Of a stretch of 64,000 nucleotides of DNA, positions 9,990 to 20,800 are shown one piece after another (within the stretch, counting starts at the first letter, position 1; each line of letters begins with the position of its first letter). The notes beneath the pieces are model-generated. The model was not told the origin of the DNA. It worked only from the letters and a program-made list of their open reading frames with translations, and searched no databases. Source of the stretch: Wolfiporia cocos (lineage: Eukaryota; Basidiomycota; Agaricomycetes; Polyporales; Phaeolaceae); NCBI GenBank assembly GCA_029448655.1, contig JACCLO010000011.1, forward strand, positions 1,550,001 to 1,614,000. The letters run 5' to 3'. A program made the position numbers and the translations under genes.

Positions 9990-11464
9990 TCAGTGCTTGA
10001 GATAACCGTGTGACGCTTCCAAACGGGCCCTGACATACTCCCCAGCGGTAACAACTTCGTACTTTGCGGGGTTGTCTGCTGTGACGCAACCTGGCAATGG
10101 CTGGGATATTCATTAGCTTCGCTTGCACGTCACAGCAGCCTGAATGCGCAGGTGGGTGTCTGCCTACCGACCTCCAACTTGACATTGTAGTCTGTTCCAA
10201 AGAAAACAGGAATAGAGAATCGTTCGATGCCCGATCTATTGGATGCTCTGTGCATGGTCGACTTGAAGACATCATCTTCCAACGGGGATCAGCTTTGCAA
10301 ATTACTTACACAAGTATTCGACTCACTTGTCCACCTTGCAAACTGGTCTCCTAGGCTGTATATCTGTCAGCACAAGCCGTGAGCTCAATCTGAACCGACT
10401 TGCTTGATTACAAGTGTGCCTGGAATTGGGACTGCATCAATCCACTTGTCGTTCTTGTTCAGCACCTGCAGTGCTTGTACCTGATCTTGCCATAAGATTG
10501 TGAAACACTGCCCAGCTGAGCACCAATTTCATTTGGGAACACTAAAACAGTGTCATTACCTCAAAGCTGTCCCGCAATAAAGTCAGCTAAGGACAACAAA
10601 GAGCAAGGCTTGTATACTCTGTATGTGCGCCAAAACCCTCCACACGATCATCTATGTCCTTTGTTTGCGGAGGGTAATGGAGGAACCGCATAATCGCCGC
10701 AGGCTTGGTTGTCTATATCTACGAAAGAGTATCAAATCCAAAGGCGGGACATCAAATATATCTACCTTATCATCGAATGTTGTTTCTGGCAAGTTGAGTG
10801 CAAGCGCGAATAATGGAAAGAGCAACTTCCCAAGCCTGACTGCAGCGTGGCTGTATACCACTCCTCCGTGAGGACGCCTCTCACGAACCAATCCTGGTGA
10901 CCTACTAATACTCGAGACAAGCTTGTCGGAATCCAGGTCCCAGGTCGTTGGGCCAGATATTTTGGCCAGTCATTCCGCCATCGTCTTCACGAACGCTGCC
11001 AATCACATCTTCCCATCCTAGATCAAACGCTTCATGCAGGTCGCCTCTGTTTTGCGGGTTGATATTTTCCCCATACAAAGAGGTATATCCCTTGAAGTTC
11101 ACGCTGCTATTGATGTCAATGGTCATCTTGTTCTCCAGCGGAAGCGCAAAGAAGTTCTTGGCAGCATTGAGTGCCTCGTTTATAGTACGCTCTGGAATCG
11201 TATGGTTCTTCACTAGGTAAGTTCAATTAGCCAGCTACTTCTACCCTAAAATATATCATAGCTAACCATAAAAGAAGCCAACGTTCATGCATGCCTCTCT
11301 GATCTCCTTTGCGAGCGCTTCGCGTTTCGCTTGATCTGCGCTTAGCGCATTTTGCAGGTCTCTGTCCTCCTTTTTATGAACTGCTTGAGGTCTGTGTCAC
11401 AAAAACTGACTCACATTACTGGGATCTCCTCGAACGTACTGTTGACAGGTAAGGTGTCCATCAT
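9990..11464 (-). CDS. 2-oxoglutarate/Fe(II) oxygenase, isopenicillin-N-synthase-like (copy 1)
   Basis: A non-haem iron dioxygenase that couples 2-oxoglutarate decarboxylation to oxidation of an unknown small molecule. The N-terminal DIOX_N domain reads IPVIDLQNALSADQAKR..ACMNVGFFY, then NHTIPERTINEA. The catalytic domain shows GFGAHTD (first His and Asp ligands), [29 protein letters not shown] (third His) and RFSIPVFF (Arg-x-Ser for 2-oxoglutarate). It ends ...VTAGEYVRARLEA. The Asp codon of the HxD motif is completed by a 7-nt exon at 10560-10566. Start is ATG at 11464 (a second ATG lies at 11461). About 330-340 aa, normal for the family, and it reads as intact. Tandem paralogue of the next gene, same strand. 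Confidence 0.82.
10560..10566 (-). other. 7-nt micro-exon of oxygenase copy 1
   Basis: The coding-strand exon is CTTTGAG, preceded by ...GCGGGACAG and followed by GTAATGACAC. Joined to ...CATACAGA and TGTTTCACA it gives His-Thr-Asp-Phe-Glu-Cys-Phe-Thr, the expected HxD region. The same arrangement occurs in copy 2. Confidence 0.75.
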
Positions 11465-11853
11465 ATTGGAGCGACTCCTTTATGTAGCCCGCAGGAGGTT
11501 TGGCCGCCGACTATCAAGACCACAGGCAAGCCCTATCGCGCGCGTTGTAACTGATAACGTTGGTCTATATATACGGTGGGAACAGCGCAGCTGCTATCAG
11601 CCATGATAGGACGTGGAGACAACCTTATCTGAAGTTGATATACAGCACTAACCGCCCTAAAGTTGCGCAGGTCCGGCTCTTGGCACATACAGTCGGTTCA
11701 ATAATAAGTTTCTGTCAATTCCAATGTACTGGGAAGTCAACATGTGCCACCGTGATCTTGTGAAGTGGAATAACCAATTTATGATCATATTAGTGCATTC
11801 TCTCATTCAGTGCGAATCATATAGGTAAGAAAAATAGTACATTTTATCTCCAA

Positions 11854-13319
11854 TCACTTAGAGTGCGCATACGTTGCTTCTAAGCGCGATTTGACGTAGT
11901 CTCCTGCAGTGACGACTTCGTATTTGGCAGGGTTTTCTTCTGACACACAGCCCGGTAGAGGCTATTGCGGACATAAGCAAAATAACTTTATCGAGATTGC
12001 TTCTGGAACACGTACTTCCAGTTTTACATTGTAGTCAGTCCCAAAGAACAGGGGAATTGAGAATCGCTCTACTCCAGAGCGGTTCACTGCTCTATGAATC
12101 GTTGATCTGAAGACATCATCTGGTGCATATAAAATGTGAACAAGCAGTAGTGGACACCAGAAGAAGCACGCACTTGTCCACCTGGCAAATTGATCTCCCA
12201 AACTAGCCAGATGTTAGTTTCTGACATTTCCTAGCACTGCATATATCCTCACTTGACGACCAGTGTACCTGGGATTGGGATCGCATCGATCCACTTTCCA
12301 TCATTGTTGAGAACCTGCAGAGCTTGCACTCGGTCCTGCCACAGGATGGTGAAGCACTGTTCATGAAATTAGTTGTTGAGCCCAAAGCACAGGAGCATGA
12401 TACTGGACCTCATAGCTGACAAAGATAGCCGTCAGCTTTGTCAAGTATAACAGAATGAAACTGCGCACTCTGTATGCGCGCCTATGCCTTCGATGCGACC
12501 GTCACCATCCCCCTTCGCGAGGGGTAGTACAGCAGGCGCATGATAGCTGCTGGTTTCGTAGTCTACGACTACTCATTAACATACCAAATGTGAACTTAGA
12601 CGAAATAACTTGCCTTGTCATCAAAGAAATTCTCCGGAAGATTGAGAGCAAGAGCAAACAGCGGAAAGAGAAGCTTTCCCAGATTGACAGCAGCGTGACT
12701 GTGGTCCAAACGTTGATTGACCGCGAGACGATTGTTCTTGCAAGTACTCACTAGTAACCGAGGCACGCTTCGCGGAAACCAGGCAGTCCGTCGGGCCAAA
12801 CGTTCTGGCCAGTCATTGCACCATTATCAGAATGGCCTCTGCCGATCATGTCTTCCCAGCCCAGGTCGAAGCCCTCATGCAGGTCACCGCGGTTCTCGGG
12901 GTTGGTATTTTCGCCTAGCAGTGCAGTGTACCCTTTGAAGTTCGAGCTTTTGTGGATGTCAAGAGCAGCCTTGGCTTCTAATGGCAGACTGAAAAATTGC
13001 TTTGCTGCATCAATCGCTCCACTGATAGCTGAGTCTGGTATAGTGTGATTTTTGACTGGGACGTTGAATGGATTTTAGCGACTTATATGCGCACTATATT
13101 CGAAGAGACAAACCATAGAAAAACCCAACGTTGATGCATGCATTCCGTATGTCATTCGCAAGGGCTTGACGTTTCGCGGGATCTGTGCTAAGTGCATTTT
13201 GTAGATCACTGAGATCGTCGGAAAGTGCGGGTGAGATCTGGCTGATCGTTCGGACCTGGAATCGTCGCTCACATCACTGGGATTTCGTGAAATATGTCCA
13301 CAATCTGCTGTTGTGCCAT
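11854..13319 (-). pseudogene. 2-oxoglutarate/Fe(II) oxygenase copy 2, one-base frameshift
   Basis: Paralogue of the gene at 9990-11464 with the same exon plan. It starts at ATG 13319 (MAQQQIVDIFHEIPVI), with [71 protein letters not shown] and a TGA at 11854-11856. Compared with copy 1, the stretch between MRLLYYP and GDGRIEGIGAHT needs one more base. The coding strand has five G at 12509-12513 where six would keep frame. Everything after it is otherwise well preserved, so this is either a very recent null allele or a homopolymer error in the assembly. One intron (12563-12613) uses a GC donor (AAG|GCAAGT). Confidence 0.78.
12409..12415 (-). other. 7-nt micro-exon of oxygenase copy 2
   Basis: Exon CTATGAG lies between ...TTTGTCAG and GTCCAGTATC. 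It completes the Asp of HxD and adds Tyr-Glu before CFTILWQD. Position and phase equal those of copy 1. Confidence 0.75.
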
Positions 13320-14059
13320 TGAGGCCGCTCGGTTTATGAATATCAAAAGCGCTATTTGATAGGCGGATTTGGCATATACGCGAGCGCTACTGCAGTTTGA
13401 TCTCTCAGGGTTGTAACCTCTGGACATCTGATTCTGTAGTGAGTTGCATGAAACATCGTCGAACAGTGACTGACGGATGCAGTTGACTATGTTTTGTCAA
13501 ATTATCGTCAGCCTATAGAAAATATACTCAGTGTATACCAAGCTGATGATTAACGAACCTCTCGTGATTACTACAAAGCCGCGCGCCTGTGAAGGCTTCT
13601 TTTGCACTTGCGTGGTGTATCCTGTCCGAAGCCAAGCCCGAGGGAGATTGCGGCGGGGGCAGCTTCAAATAGGATAAATCAATATCGTATTCCCCGATTC
13701 GACATTATGTTGCAGTTGCAGTTTATGCAACAACAGTATGCACATATATTCCCCAACCACAAGTAAAACATCGGCTGCGATTTTTAACACGGTAGAGATG
13801 GTATGTCTGTATTGTCCATGTCCATGAGCTTATCGCGAGGTCAGACGAGTGCATGCCGTAAGCTTGATCACATCTCCACAGCTCAGCTCTCAAATCCGCA
13901 GGTTCTCAGAGTCAGGGCTGGTTCCCTCTTATCATCGGCGTTCACCTTTGGCTCTGGCAGAACTTCTGTGCAATCTGTCTCCACAGACGCGAGACGATAT
14001 GAAGCGAAGGCACAAGGAGAAGAGGGTCGGGCCTTCGCCGCGATCTCCTGGATTCCAAC
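13320..14059. other. Divergent intergenic region, no gene recognised
   Basis: About 740 bp between the starts of oxygenase copy 2 and the permease. It must carry both promoters. Overlapping short ORFs at 13803-14088 precede the permease ATG and are not supported as coding. Confidence 0.5.
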
Positions 14060-16186
14060 ATGAAAGACGCAACGGAGACATGTGCTGAACCCACTCTGGC
14101 AAAGGGTTCTGTCTCCGAGAAGACAGACACAGCCGATGCGGACAATGTACGACTCGCAGAGCTAGGATATAAGAACGAGTTTAAGAGAGAATTCTCGGTA
14201 TGGCTTCTGACTTCTTGTGTGGATTGCATTCATTCGACATGTTTTAGCTCCTTGAGACAATCGCCTTCTCGTTCTCGATCATGGCAGTCGTCACTGGATT
14301 GTCTTCGACGCTGGCTCTCGGATTGGCATCAGGCATGCAGACCGAGATTTCACAGATTAGTTCACTCTGACTAACAACGGCACCAAAGGCGGGCACGTTG
14401 GTCTAATTTTTGGCTGGCTAATCCCCTGCATCCCTGTCATGTGTGTTGCGGCATCGATGGCCGAGTTGGCCTCATCTATGCCGCAAGTATTGACCCTTAC
14501 CATCTGCTGCGTGATATATTCATTTCCTTATAGGACCAGCGCAGGACTTTATTATTTTTCCGCGAAGCTTGCCCCAGAGAAGTACTCCGCATTGGCAAGC
14601 TGGATCACCGGTTGGGCAAATATCACCGGTCAAGTCACGCTTGTGTGTGGCATCGACTTCACTGTGTACGCTTAGGTTTTGGAGGTAATATATTCGCTGA
14701 ACTGACCCAGGAAATGCAAGTGCGCAAATGATCGCCACTGCAGTCGCGGTCGGAACGGACAATGCAGTCATTTTGGGATCAGGGCCATCATACGCTATCT
14801 TGTTAGCTGTTCTGTTTTGCCATGGTCTAATATGCTCTGCGGCAACAAAGATCCTGGCCAAACTCAACTTGTTCTATGCTATTGTAACCGGTTTGGGATT
14901 TCACTGATAGCTTAATGTAATGCTGAAACGTACCGTCCACATAGCCGGGACCACTCTGGCGGCCATTATTTCGTTACTCGTTTGCTCAGGAGACAACAGG
15001 GTGTCTACAGAGGTGGCGTTCACAGCCTTCGAGAATCATACAGGGTGGAAAGATGGTATGTTTCGAAGTCGCAGAAAATTGATGATTGACGAGTTGTGTC
15101 CAGATGGTTGGGCGTTCCTGCTAGCATTCGTTGTCCCGATGTGGCAATTCACCGGATGTAAGTCGCACCCCCGCGTGTTGATGTTGAGCAAATAATAATG
15201 GTCGCTGCGAAGACGACTCTGCTGCCCATATATCGGAAGAGATCACCGGTGCAGCAAGAGCGGCACCCATCGCAATCCTGGTTTCTGTCTTCTCCGTAGC
15301 CGTGCTCGGGTGGATATACACTATCGCTACATCGTTTGCAATCGCTTCGGTGCCGGATCTTCTCGCAACCGACTTGGCATTGCCTATGGGTCAGCTGTAT
15401 CTCGATGTCATAGGGAAGAAAGGGATGATGACGCTCTGGTGTCTAACGATCACCGTCCAGGAAAGCCGTGGTCTCCTCGCGATTCTATGGCAGGATGTTA
15501 CTCATGCAGTATCGCGTTCTAGTTCCTATGTGGCGCTGCACAAGGCGTGGACGCGTCTCGCGTTGTATTTGCTTTTGCAAGAGACGGAGCACTACCGGGC
15601 TCGCGATGGTGGCGGAAAGTGAGCCGGCGCACGCAGACGCCCATCAATGCAGTGTGGCTCGTTATGGGCCTCTCTGCGATCTGCGGACTGCTCGGGTTCT
15701 CGGCGACTGCGCTGACATCTCTGGCAAGGTTAGACTCCATATCTGCGGCTGCAGCTGTTCGCTCATACTTGCGCGTGGTCCAGCGCGTCGGTAATTGGGA
15801 TGTACGTCTCATACACGACGCCGATCTTCCTGAGGATCACGTCCGGAAGACAGAAACTCATACCGGGTCCGTTCTCCCTTGGGAAATGGTTCATTCCCGT
15901 CGGAGCTGTTGCCGTCATATGGGTAGTGTTCATCGTCGTCCTCCTGTGCTTTCCGACCAGTCAGACAGCAGATTCGCAGAACATGAGTGCGTCGCTCATC
16001 TAGACTGTACCTAACGATTCTGAATTCGCGCTTGAGCTAGACTATGCAGTAGTGATCATCATGGCCGTCTTCATCTTCGCATCCGCTTCGTGGGTACTCT
16101 CCGCGAGAAAGTGGTTCGTTGGACCACTGCCGAACATCGACGAGCGAAGTATGGTCATGTCGATAGAAGTAGTTAAGAGAGATTAA
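14060..16186 (+). CDS. APC-superfamily permease (amino acid/GABA/choline type)
   Basis: Plasma-membrane secondary transporter of the fungal amino acid-choline-GABA family (Bat1/Uga4/Hnm1-like); substrate not predictable. The soluble N-terminus ends ELGYKNEFKREFS, followed by the first membrane span LLETIAFSFSIMAVVTG. Next come GGHVGLIFGWLIP, VAASMAELASSMPQTSAGLYYFSAKLAP (the family signature around the Ala-Glu-x-x-Ser motif) and ITGWANITGQVTL. Later exons hold ASRVVFAFARDGALPGS, NAVWLVMGLSAICGLLGFSA and a final WFVGPLPNIDERSM before TAA at 16184-16186. About twelve membrane spans over eight or more exons. The intron 14333-14388 has a GC donor and a CTGACTAAC branch region. The start is chosen at the first ATG in frame with the conserved N-terminus. 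Confidence 0.85.
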
Positions 16187-16552
16187 TAGACCCTGGACTG
16201 GGCTCGCGCCGTGATGTCGCCATTGTGCCACAGCATGCGGCGCATGAACACGCCACATCCCGTACCGAACGCTCCGACGGTCATATGTTTGCAGTAACGC
16301 TCACGTTGCATCAAATTCGTGCGTGCCGCCGCAGGCGATCCTGGGGAATGGTCAGGAGACGAGGACGACACAGGTTCGTTGCCGGTCAGGTGCGCCGACG
16401 CATGCGACCGCTCAGACACGCACCCGCCATCGTGACGGCGCACGCGCACTCGTGCGCATCGGCCGTACGTACAACCTCAAACTTTGTTGCGCCCGGTGAC
16501 ACTGGAAATATCGGCCAATTCACGTGGCGTGCCTCGTCCTTGGCCTATGAAC
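16187..16552. other. Downstream region of the permease, no gene recognised
   Basis: An 88-codon minus-strand ORF (16183-16449) overlaps the permease stop. It has no recognised family, so it is not called. Confidence 0.4.
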
Positions 16553-16557
16553 GTGCT

Positions 16558-17459
16558 TGTCAGAGCAATCAAAACATCGGGTCAACTAGCGCGTTTGTCC
16601 ACAGGCGTGATGATGCCCGTAGGGCAATCGTGTGAGGAAAATCGAGCAATTATATACTGTTCCGCCCTTGTACGATCTCCGGCCATACGATCTGTTCCCG
16701 ACATGTGCGTGCAACGACCAGGCACGCGCAAGCTCGTCCTCGGCAAATCCAAGTTCCAACACAGCCCCTCGAAGCGCGTGCAGCATACGCTTGGCCCCTC
16801 GGTCGTCCTCGGCACCCCCTCAATCTTCAGCATCCTCGGCGACAACAAACGGCGGCGGTTCTTCGATTCTTCGGTGACCCCCCCCCCCCTTCTCGGTTCT
16901 TCGGTTCTTCGGTAGGTTCTTCAATCGGTGCCATCGACAGGCAGTTCGGCGGTTCGTTCGGTAGATCGTCAATCGGCGCCCTCGGCGGGCGGTTTGGTCG
17001 TTCGTGCGCGGGTTCAATCGTACGCGCGGGATCGATCATGCACGGCAGCGCGCGCGTGCGGCGGTCGTCGGTCGTCGATCGTTCGGGTAGGCGGCTTCAG
17101 CCCCGTCCGGGCAAGGGTGAGTCGACGGCGACGGCGGAAAGGGTCTGCGGCATAGCGACGGCCAGCAGAGCATCGGCGAGCGACAGCATGCGTGCACGAT
17201 CAAGCAACGCAGCGAGCGGGGGGGTTAGGCTGCCCCCAGAGCCTCTTGGTAGTAAACCCCCAAGCGGGCTGGTGCGATTGTGTCAGAGCAATCAAAACAT
17301 CGGGTCAACTAGCGCGTTTGTCCACAGGCTTGATGATGCTCGTAGGGCTATTGCGTGACGAAAATCGAGCAATTATAGTTCCGCCCTCATACGATCTCCC
17401 ATGTGCGTGCAACGACCAGGCACGCGCAAGCTCGTCCTCGGCAGATCCATGTTCCAACA
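16558..17459. mobile_element. TRIM-like miniature LTR element (0.9 kb)
   Basis: Direct repeats 16558-16761 (204 bp) and 17281-17459 (179 bp) both start TGTCAGAGC and end GTTCCAACA, so TG...CA. They are flanked by GTGCT at 16553-16557 and 17460-17464, a 5-bp target duplication. The right copy lacks about 21 bp around GGCCATACGATCTG plus a few bases. The 519-bp interior is low-complexity, GC-rich sequence (CGGTTCTTCGGT repeats, a run of ten C at 16870-16879) with no retroviral protein frame. This fits a terminal-repeat retrotransposon in miniature lying between the permease and the glutamate dehydrogenase promoter. Confidence 0.82.
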
Positions 17460-17728
17460 GTGCTCTGGGGTTTGGAATGCTTGCGCTGGCAGTGTCGTGT
17501 TCGCTCGAAATATTCACTGGCTGCGGCAGCAAATAAGAATGGGAGCGAAAGAGGTCGAGTCCGGACTATGGCCCCCGTGTGTCCTGCGCCTGAGGCCTGA
17601 GCGCTGAGCGCTGATTCAACCAACAGCCACTGGCAACTGTGTCCGTAGGTCTGTGTCCGACCTACGGCAAATTTGATGGATCTTGATTGCCAATCCTGTA
17701 CACCGTCTGGACCGCGCATTCGTGACGA

Positions 17729-17763
17729 CCAATTCGTATGATCTACGCAGTTGACATATAAAA
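17729..17763 (+). promoter_or_regulatory. CCAAT and TATA elements of the glutamate dehydrogenase gene
   Basis: CCAAT at 17729-17733 and ATATAAAA at 17756-17763 lie about 140-165 bp before the chosen ATG at 17896. An in-frame ATG at 17776 would be only about 15 bp from the TATA box, so it is probably upstream of or at the transcription start and not the real start. Confidence 0.6.
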
Positions 17764-17895
17764 TGGCGCGGTGGTTTGGCCAGCTCGATCTCTTCACCTC
17801 TTCACTCAAAACCCGAATTCGAAATCCGAACCCAGACTCGACTTGCTCTACAACCACCACTTCTGTGCTCTCTACTCATATCGATTGTCCTGACC

Positions 17896-20800
17896 ATGGC
17901 GAGTCCGGCGAGCTCAACACCGAATGGTAGCTCGAAGCCCGCGTTTCTTGCAGACCCGTCGAAGGCGCATCTTCAGCTTCCTGGACAGCAGCACCTCTTA
18001 GGCAGCGAACAATCGCTGCATCGTATCAAGAATGTCCCAGGGTATACAACTCCTGTATTCAAGGAGAAGGACGAGCAAAGAGCGAAAGTTGAGGCAAACG
18101 TCGCTGCGAAGGTGAGTTCACATTGCCATCTACGTGCTTGTGCGGGGGGACGCCCATGCATTACCCATTGGGCTTCGGGACACCATCGACGTGTCGTTTT
18201 CATCGCCGTGTCGGCGCCTGGGTCTTTGCGTGTCATGGATGTGATATGATCCCGAGAAACGCGTGTCTAGACTCTGGACGCGTTTTGTCGGTACCTGTTC
18301 CCTTTCGAAGGGGATGCGATATCGCGCGTACGAAGGCCGTTTCAGGCCCGGACTGGTCTGGACATACACGCGCCATAGATATGACAGCCGAGCCCAAGAA
18401 TGAGGACCAGCGTATATGCGTCGGAAGATACGCTGGAATCACTCCTGTTTCACTCTGACAGCGACCAATACTGAGCTTGTACGCAGGGGTTCATCCCGCG
18501 CGAACTCGTCGCTGGCGAAGTGACGTGGTTCTACACTTACCTGGGGATCGACGACACGTACTTCCAATCCGAGTCTGTCGGGGTTATCACAGACCACATC
18601 ATTGCACTTTTCGGTGCGAAGGTGCTCGCATTCACAAAGCATGATCCCTCGAAGCTCGTCATCGACCTCGAGAAGGTCAGCGATGAAGGTGCAACTTTCA
18701 TCCACACCAGCCCTCCGGGAAAGACTGCGAAGGAAGGCCCTGGCGCGACCTGCGAGACTCGCATTGATGAACTGTTCCTCGACAAGAGTACGCCCGAAAA
18801 CGCGTTCCGCCTTGAGACATACCGCTCGCAGGGCAGCCCCTCGTCTGCGACACAGCAACTTCGATGCTACTTCGTGACCAAGTGCCACTTCCCTGCTACA
18901 CCCTCCGAGTCGACGCGTACCGATGGGTGCGTCTGACCATGATCTACGCGCGCCATCATTTGTCTAACAGGTGCATCGTGTGCAGGAGGACAGACATTCG
19001 CGCTGTCTCCGACCCGATCTTCCTGGAGAAGGCGAGCGGAAACACGCTCGAAATCTACCAGCACGTCATGTGGAACGTCGAGACGCGATACGGCCCCGTC
19101 ATCGAAGTGTTTGAAGTCGAGGGCAGCCGCGAGCGCAGGCTCGTCATCGGCTACAAGATGGGCGGCACGAGCAAGTTCTTCAGCGCACTGTCCAACCTGT
19201 ACCACTTCTACTCGCTTTACTCTGCGCGCAAATACGTCGGTGCGTGGCCACTCGAGTCAGCTTATGTACCTCGTGAGCCGTTGCTGATGCTACCGTAGAG
19301 CAATTCGCAAACGGCATCACCATTATTTCATTGTACCTGAACCCGCTGCCGGGTGCGAACGCGCCGCCGATCGAGCACTCTATCTTCCAGGTCATGAAGG
19401 AGGCTTCGCTGCTCTACTGCTTGCCCGAAAACCCATTCTTCTATGCTGGAGCGGGTCCAAGTGGCGGTCACGCTGTGCAAGAAGCTACCTACGCTTGTGA
19501 GTGCTGTCTACGACAAGTCAAGAATTCCACTGACTGCGCATTCAGACTGTGGATGGATCTTCGCGCAGCACTTCTGCAACCGGTTAGGTCCCTCATACCT
19601 CGCGCTGAAGAACATTCTCGACGAATCAAACCCGTCGCATGCCGAAGTGCTCAACGACATCAAGCGTCGTTTCAGGGAGGAGACGTTCACCCGCGAAAGT
19701 ATTGAGCAAGTCATCCATGCGCATGCTGATTTGGTCCGTGATATAAATTTGTGGCTCTATTTTTGATAAATTTACCTTGGGTGACAGATCAACTTGCTCT
19801 ACGTCAACTTTGCGATGGTGCACTACCCTGCGTCGGACCAAGCATCGCAGTTGATGTTCGTTTATTCGTCGCGCGCTACGACTACCCTTCTAACCGACAC
19901 GTCCTAACAGGCCCACATTGTCATATCAACGTCTTCAGACCCAGGTCCCCCTCTCGGATCAAGAGCTGTACGACAAGATCAGGAAGACCGTTCCCAACAA
20001 GCATGAGCTTCAAGTGCTCGAGAGCTTCCTCATCTTCAACAAGTATGCATTAGTTTCTGGATACCTTTACATCAAGCTAAAGTATATCCATAGGCACGTC
20101 CTCAAGACGAACTTCTACCAGCCAACGAAAATCGCGTTGTCATTCCGTCTGGCACCAGAGTTCCTGCCTGAGGTTGAGTACCCGAGAAAGCCATTCGGCA
20201 TGTTCATCGTCATTGGTGCGTGTAGTAAGTTGCTCTCAGTAGCGCCCTACTTATGAGGGATTGCTATGCAGGCGGTGAGTTCTGTGGATTCCACATCCGA
20301 TTCAGGGATGTCGCCCGCGGTGGTATCCGTATCGTGATGTCCAGGAACCAAGAGTAGGCGATAAATGCCTCCTACGGTATCCACAAACTGAAATGATTTT
20401 GCAGGACGTACTCGATCAACCAGCGTATGCTGTAAGCGCATATTCTTCGAATGATGGAAACCGTGACTGACGGAGCGCCACAGGTTCGATGAGAACTACG
20501 GTTTGGCATCCACACAAACATTGAAGAACAAGGATATCCCAGAGGGTGGTGCTAAGGGGACGATCTTGCCTTCGTATGTCACGACAGCGTCTCCGTTGGT
20601 ACATATTTACATAACCTCCCCTCTAGGTTCGGCTCGAGCCCTCGGCTCTGCTTTGAGAAATATGTCGATGTAAGCCTTTCGCACTATAAAACAGTATGAT
20701 GCTCATCAAACCGAATAGGCCATGATTGACCTGCTCATTCCCGGAAACAGTCCCGGAATCAAGGAGCCTTTGGTTGATCTCTACGGCGAGCCCGAGATGT

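Noticed and set aside
16183..16449. 88-codon minus ORF downstream of the permease
   Set aside because: It overlaps the permease stop, has no recognised family and ends in a sequence that is shadow-like.
17776..17895. Upstream in-frame ATG for glutamate dehydrogenase
   Set aside because: It lies about 15 bp after the TATA box and adds a non-conserved stretch; ATG 17896 has better context.
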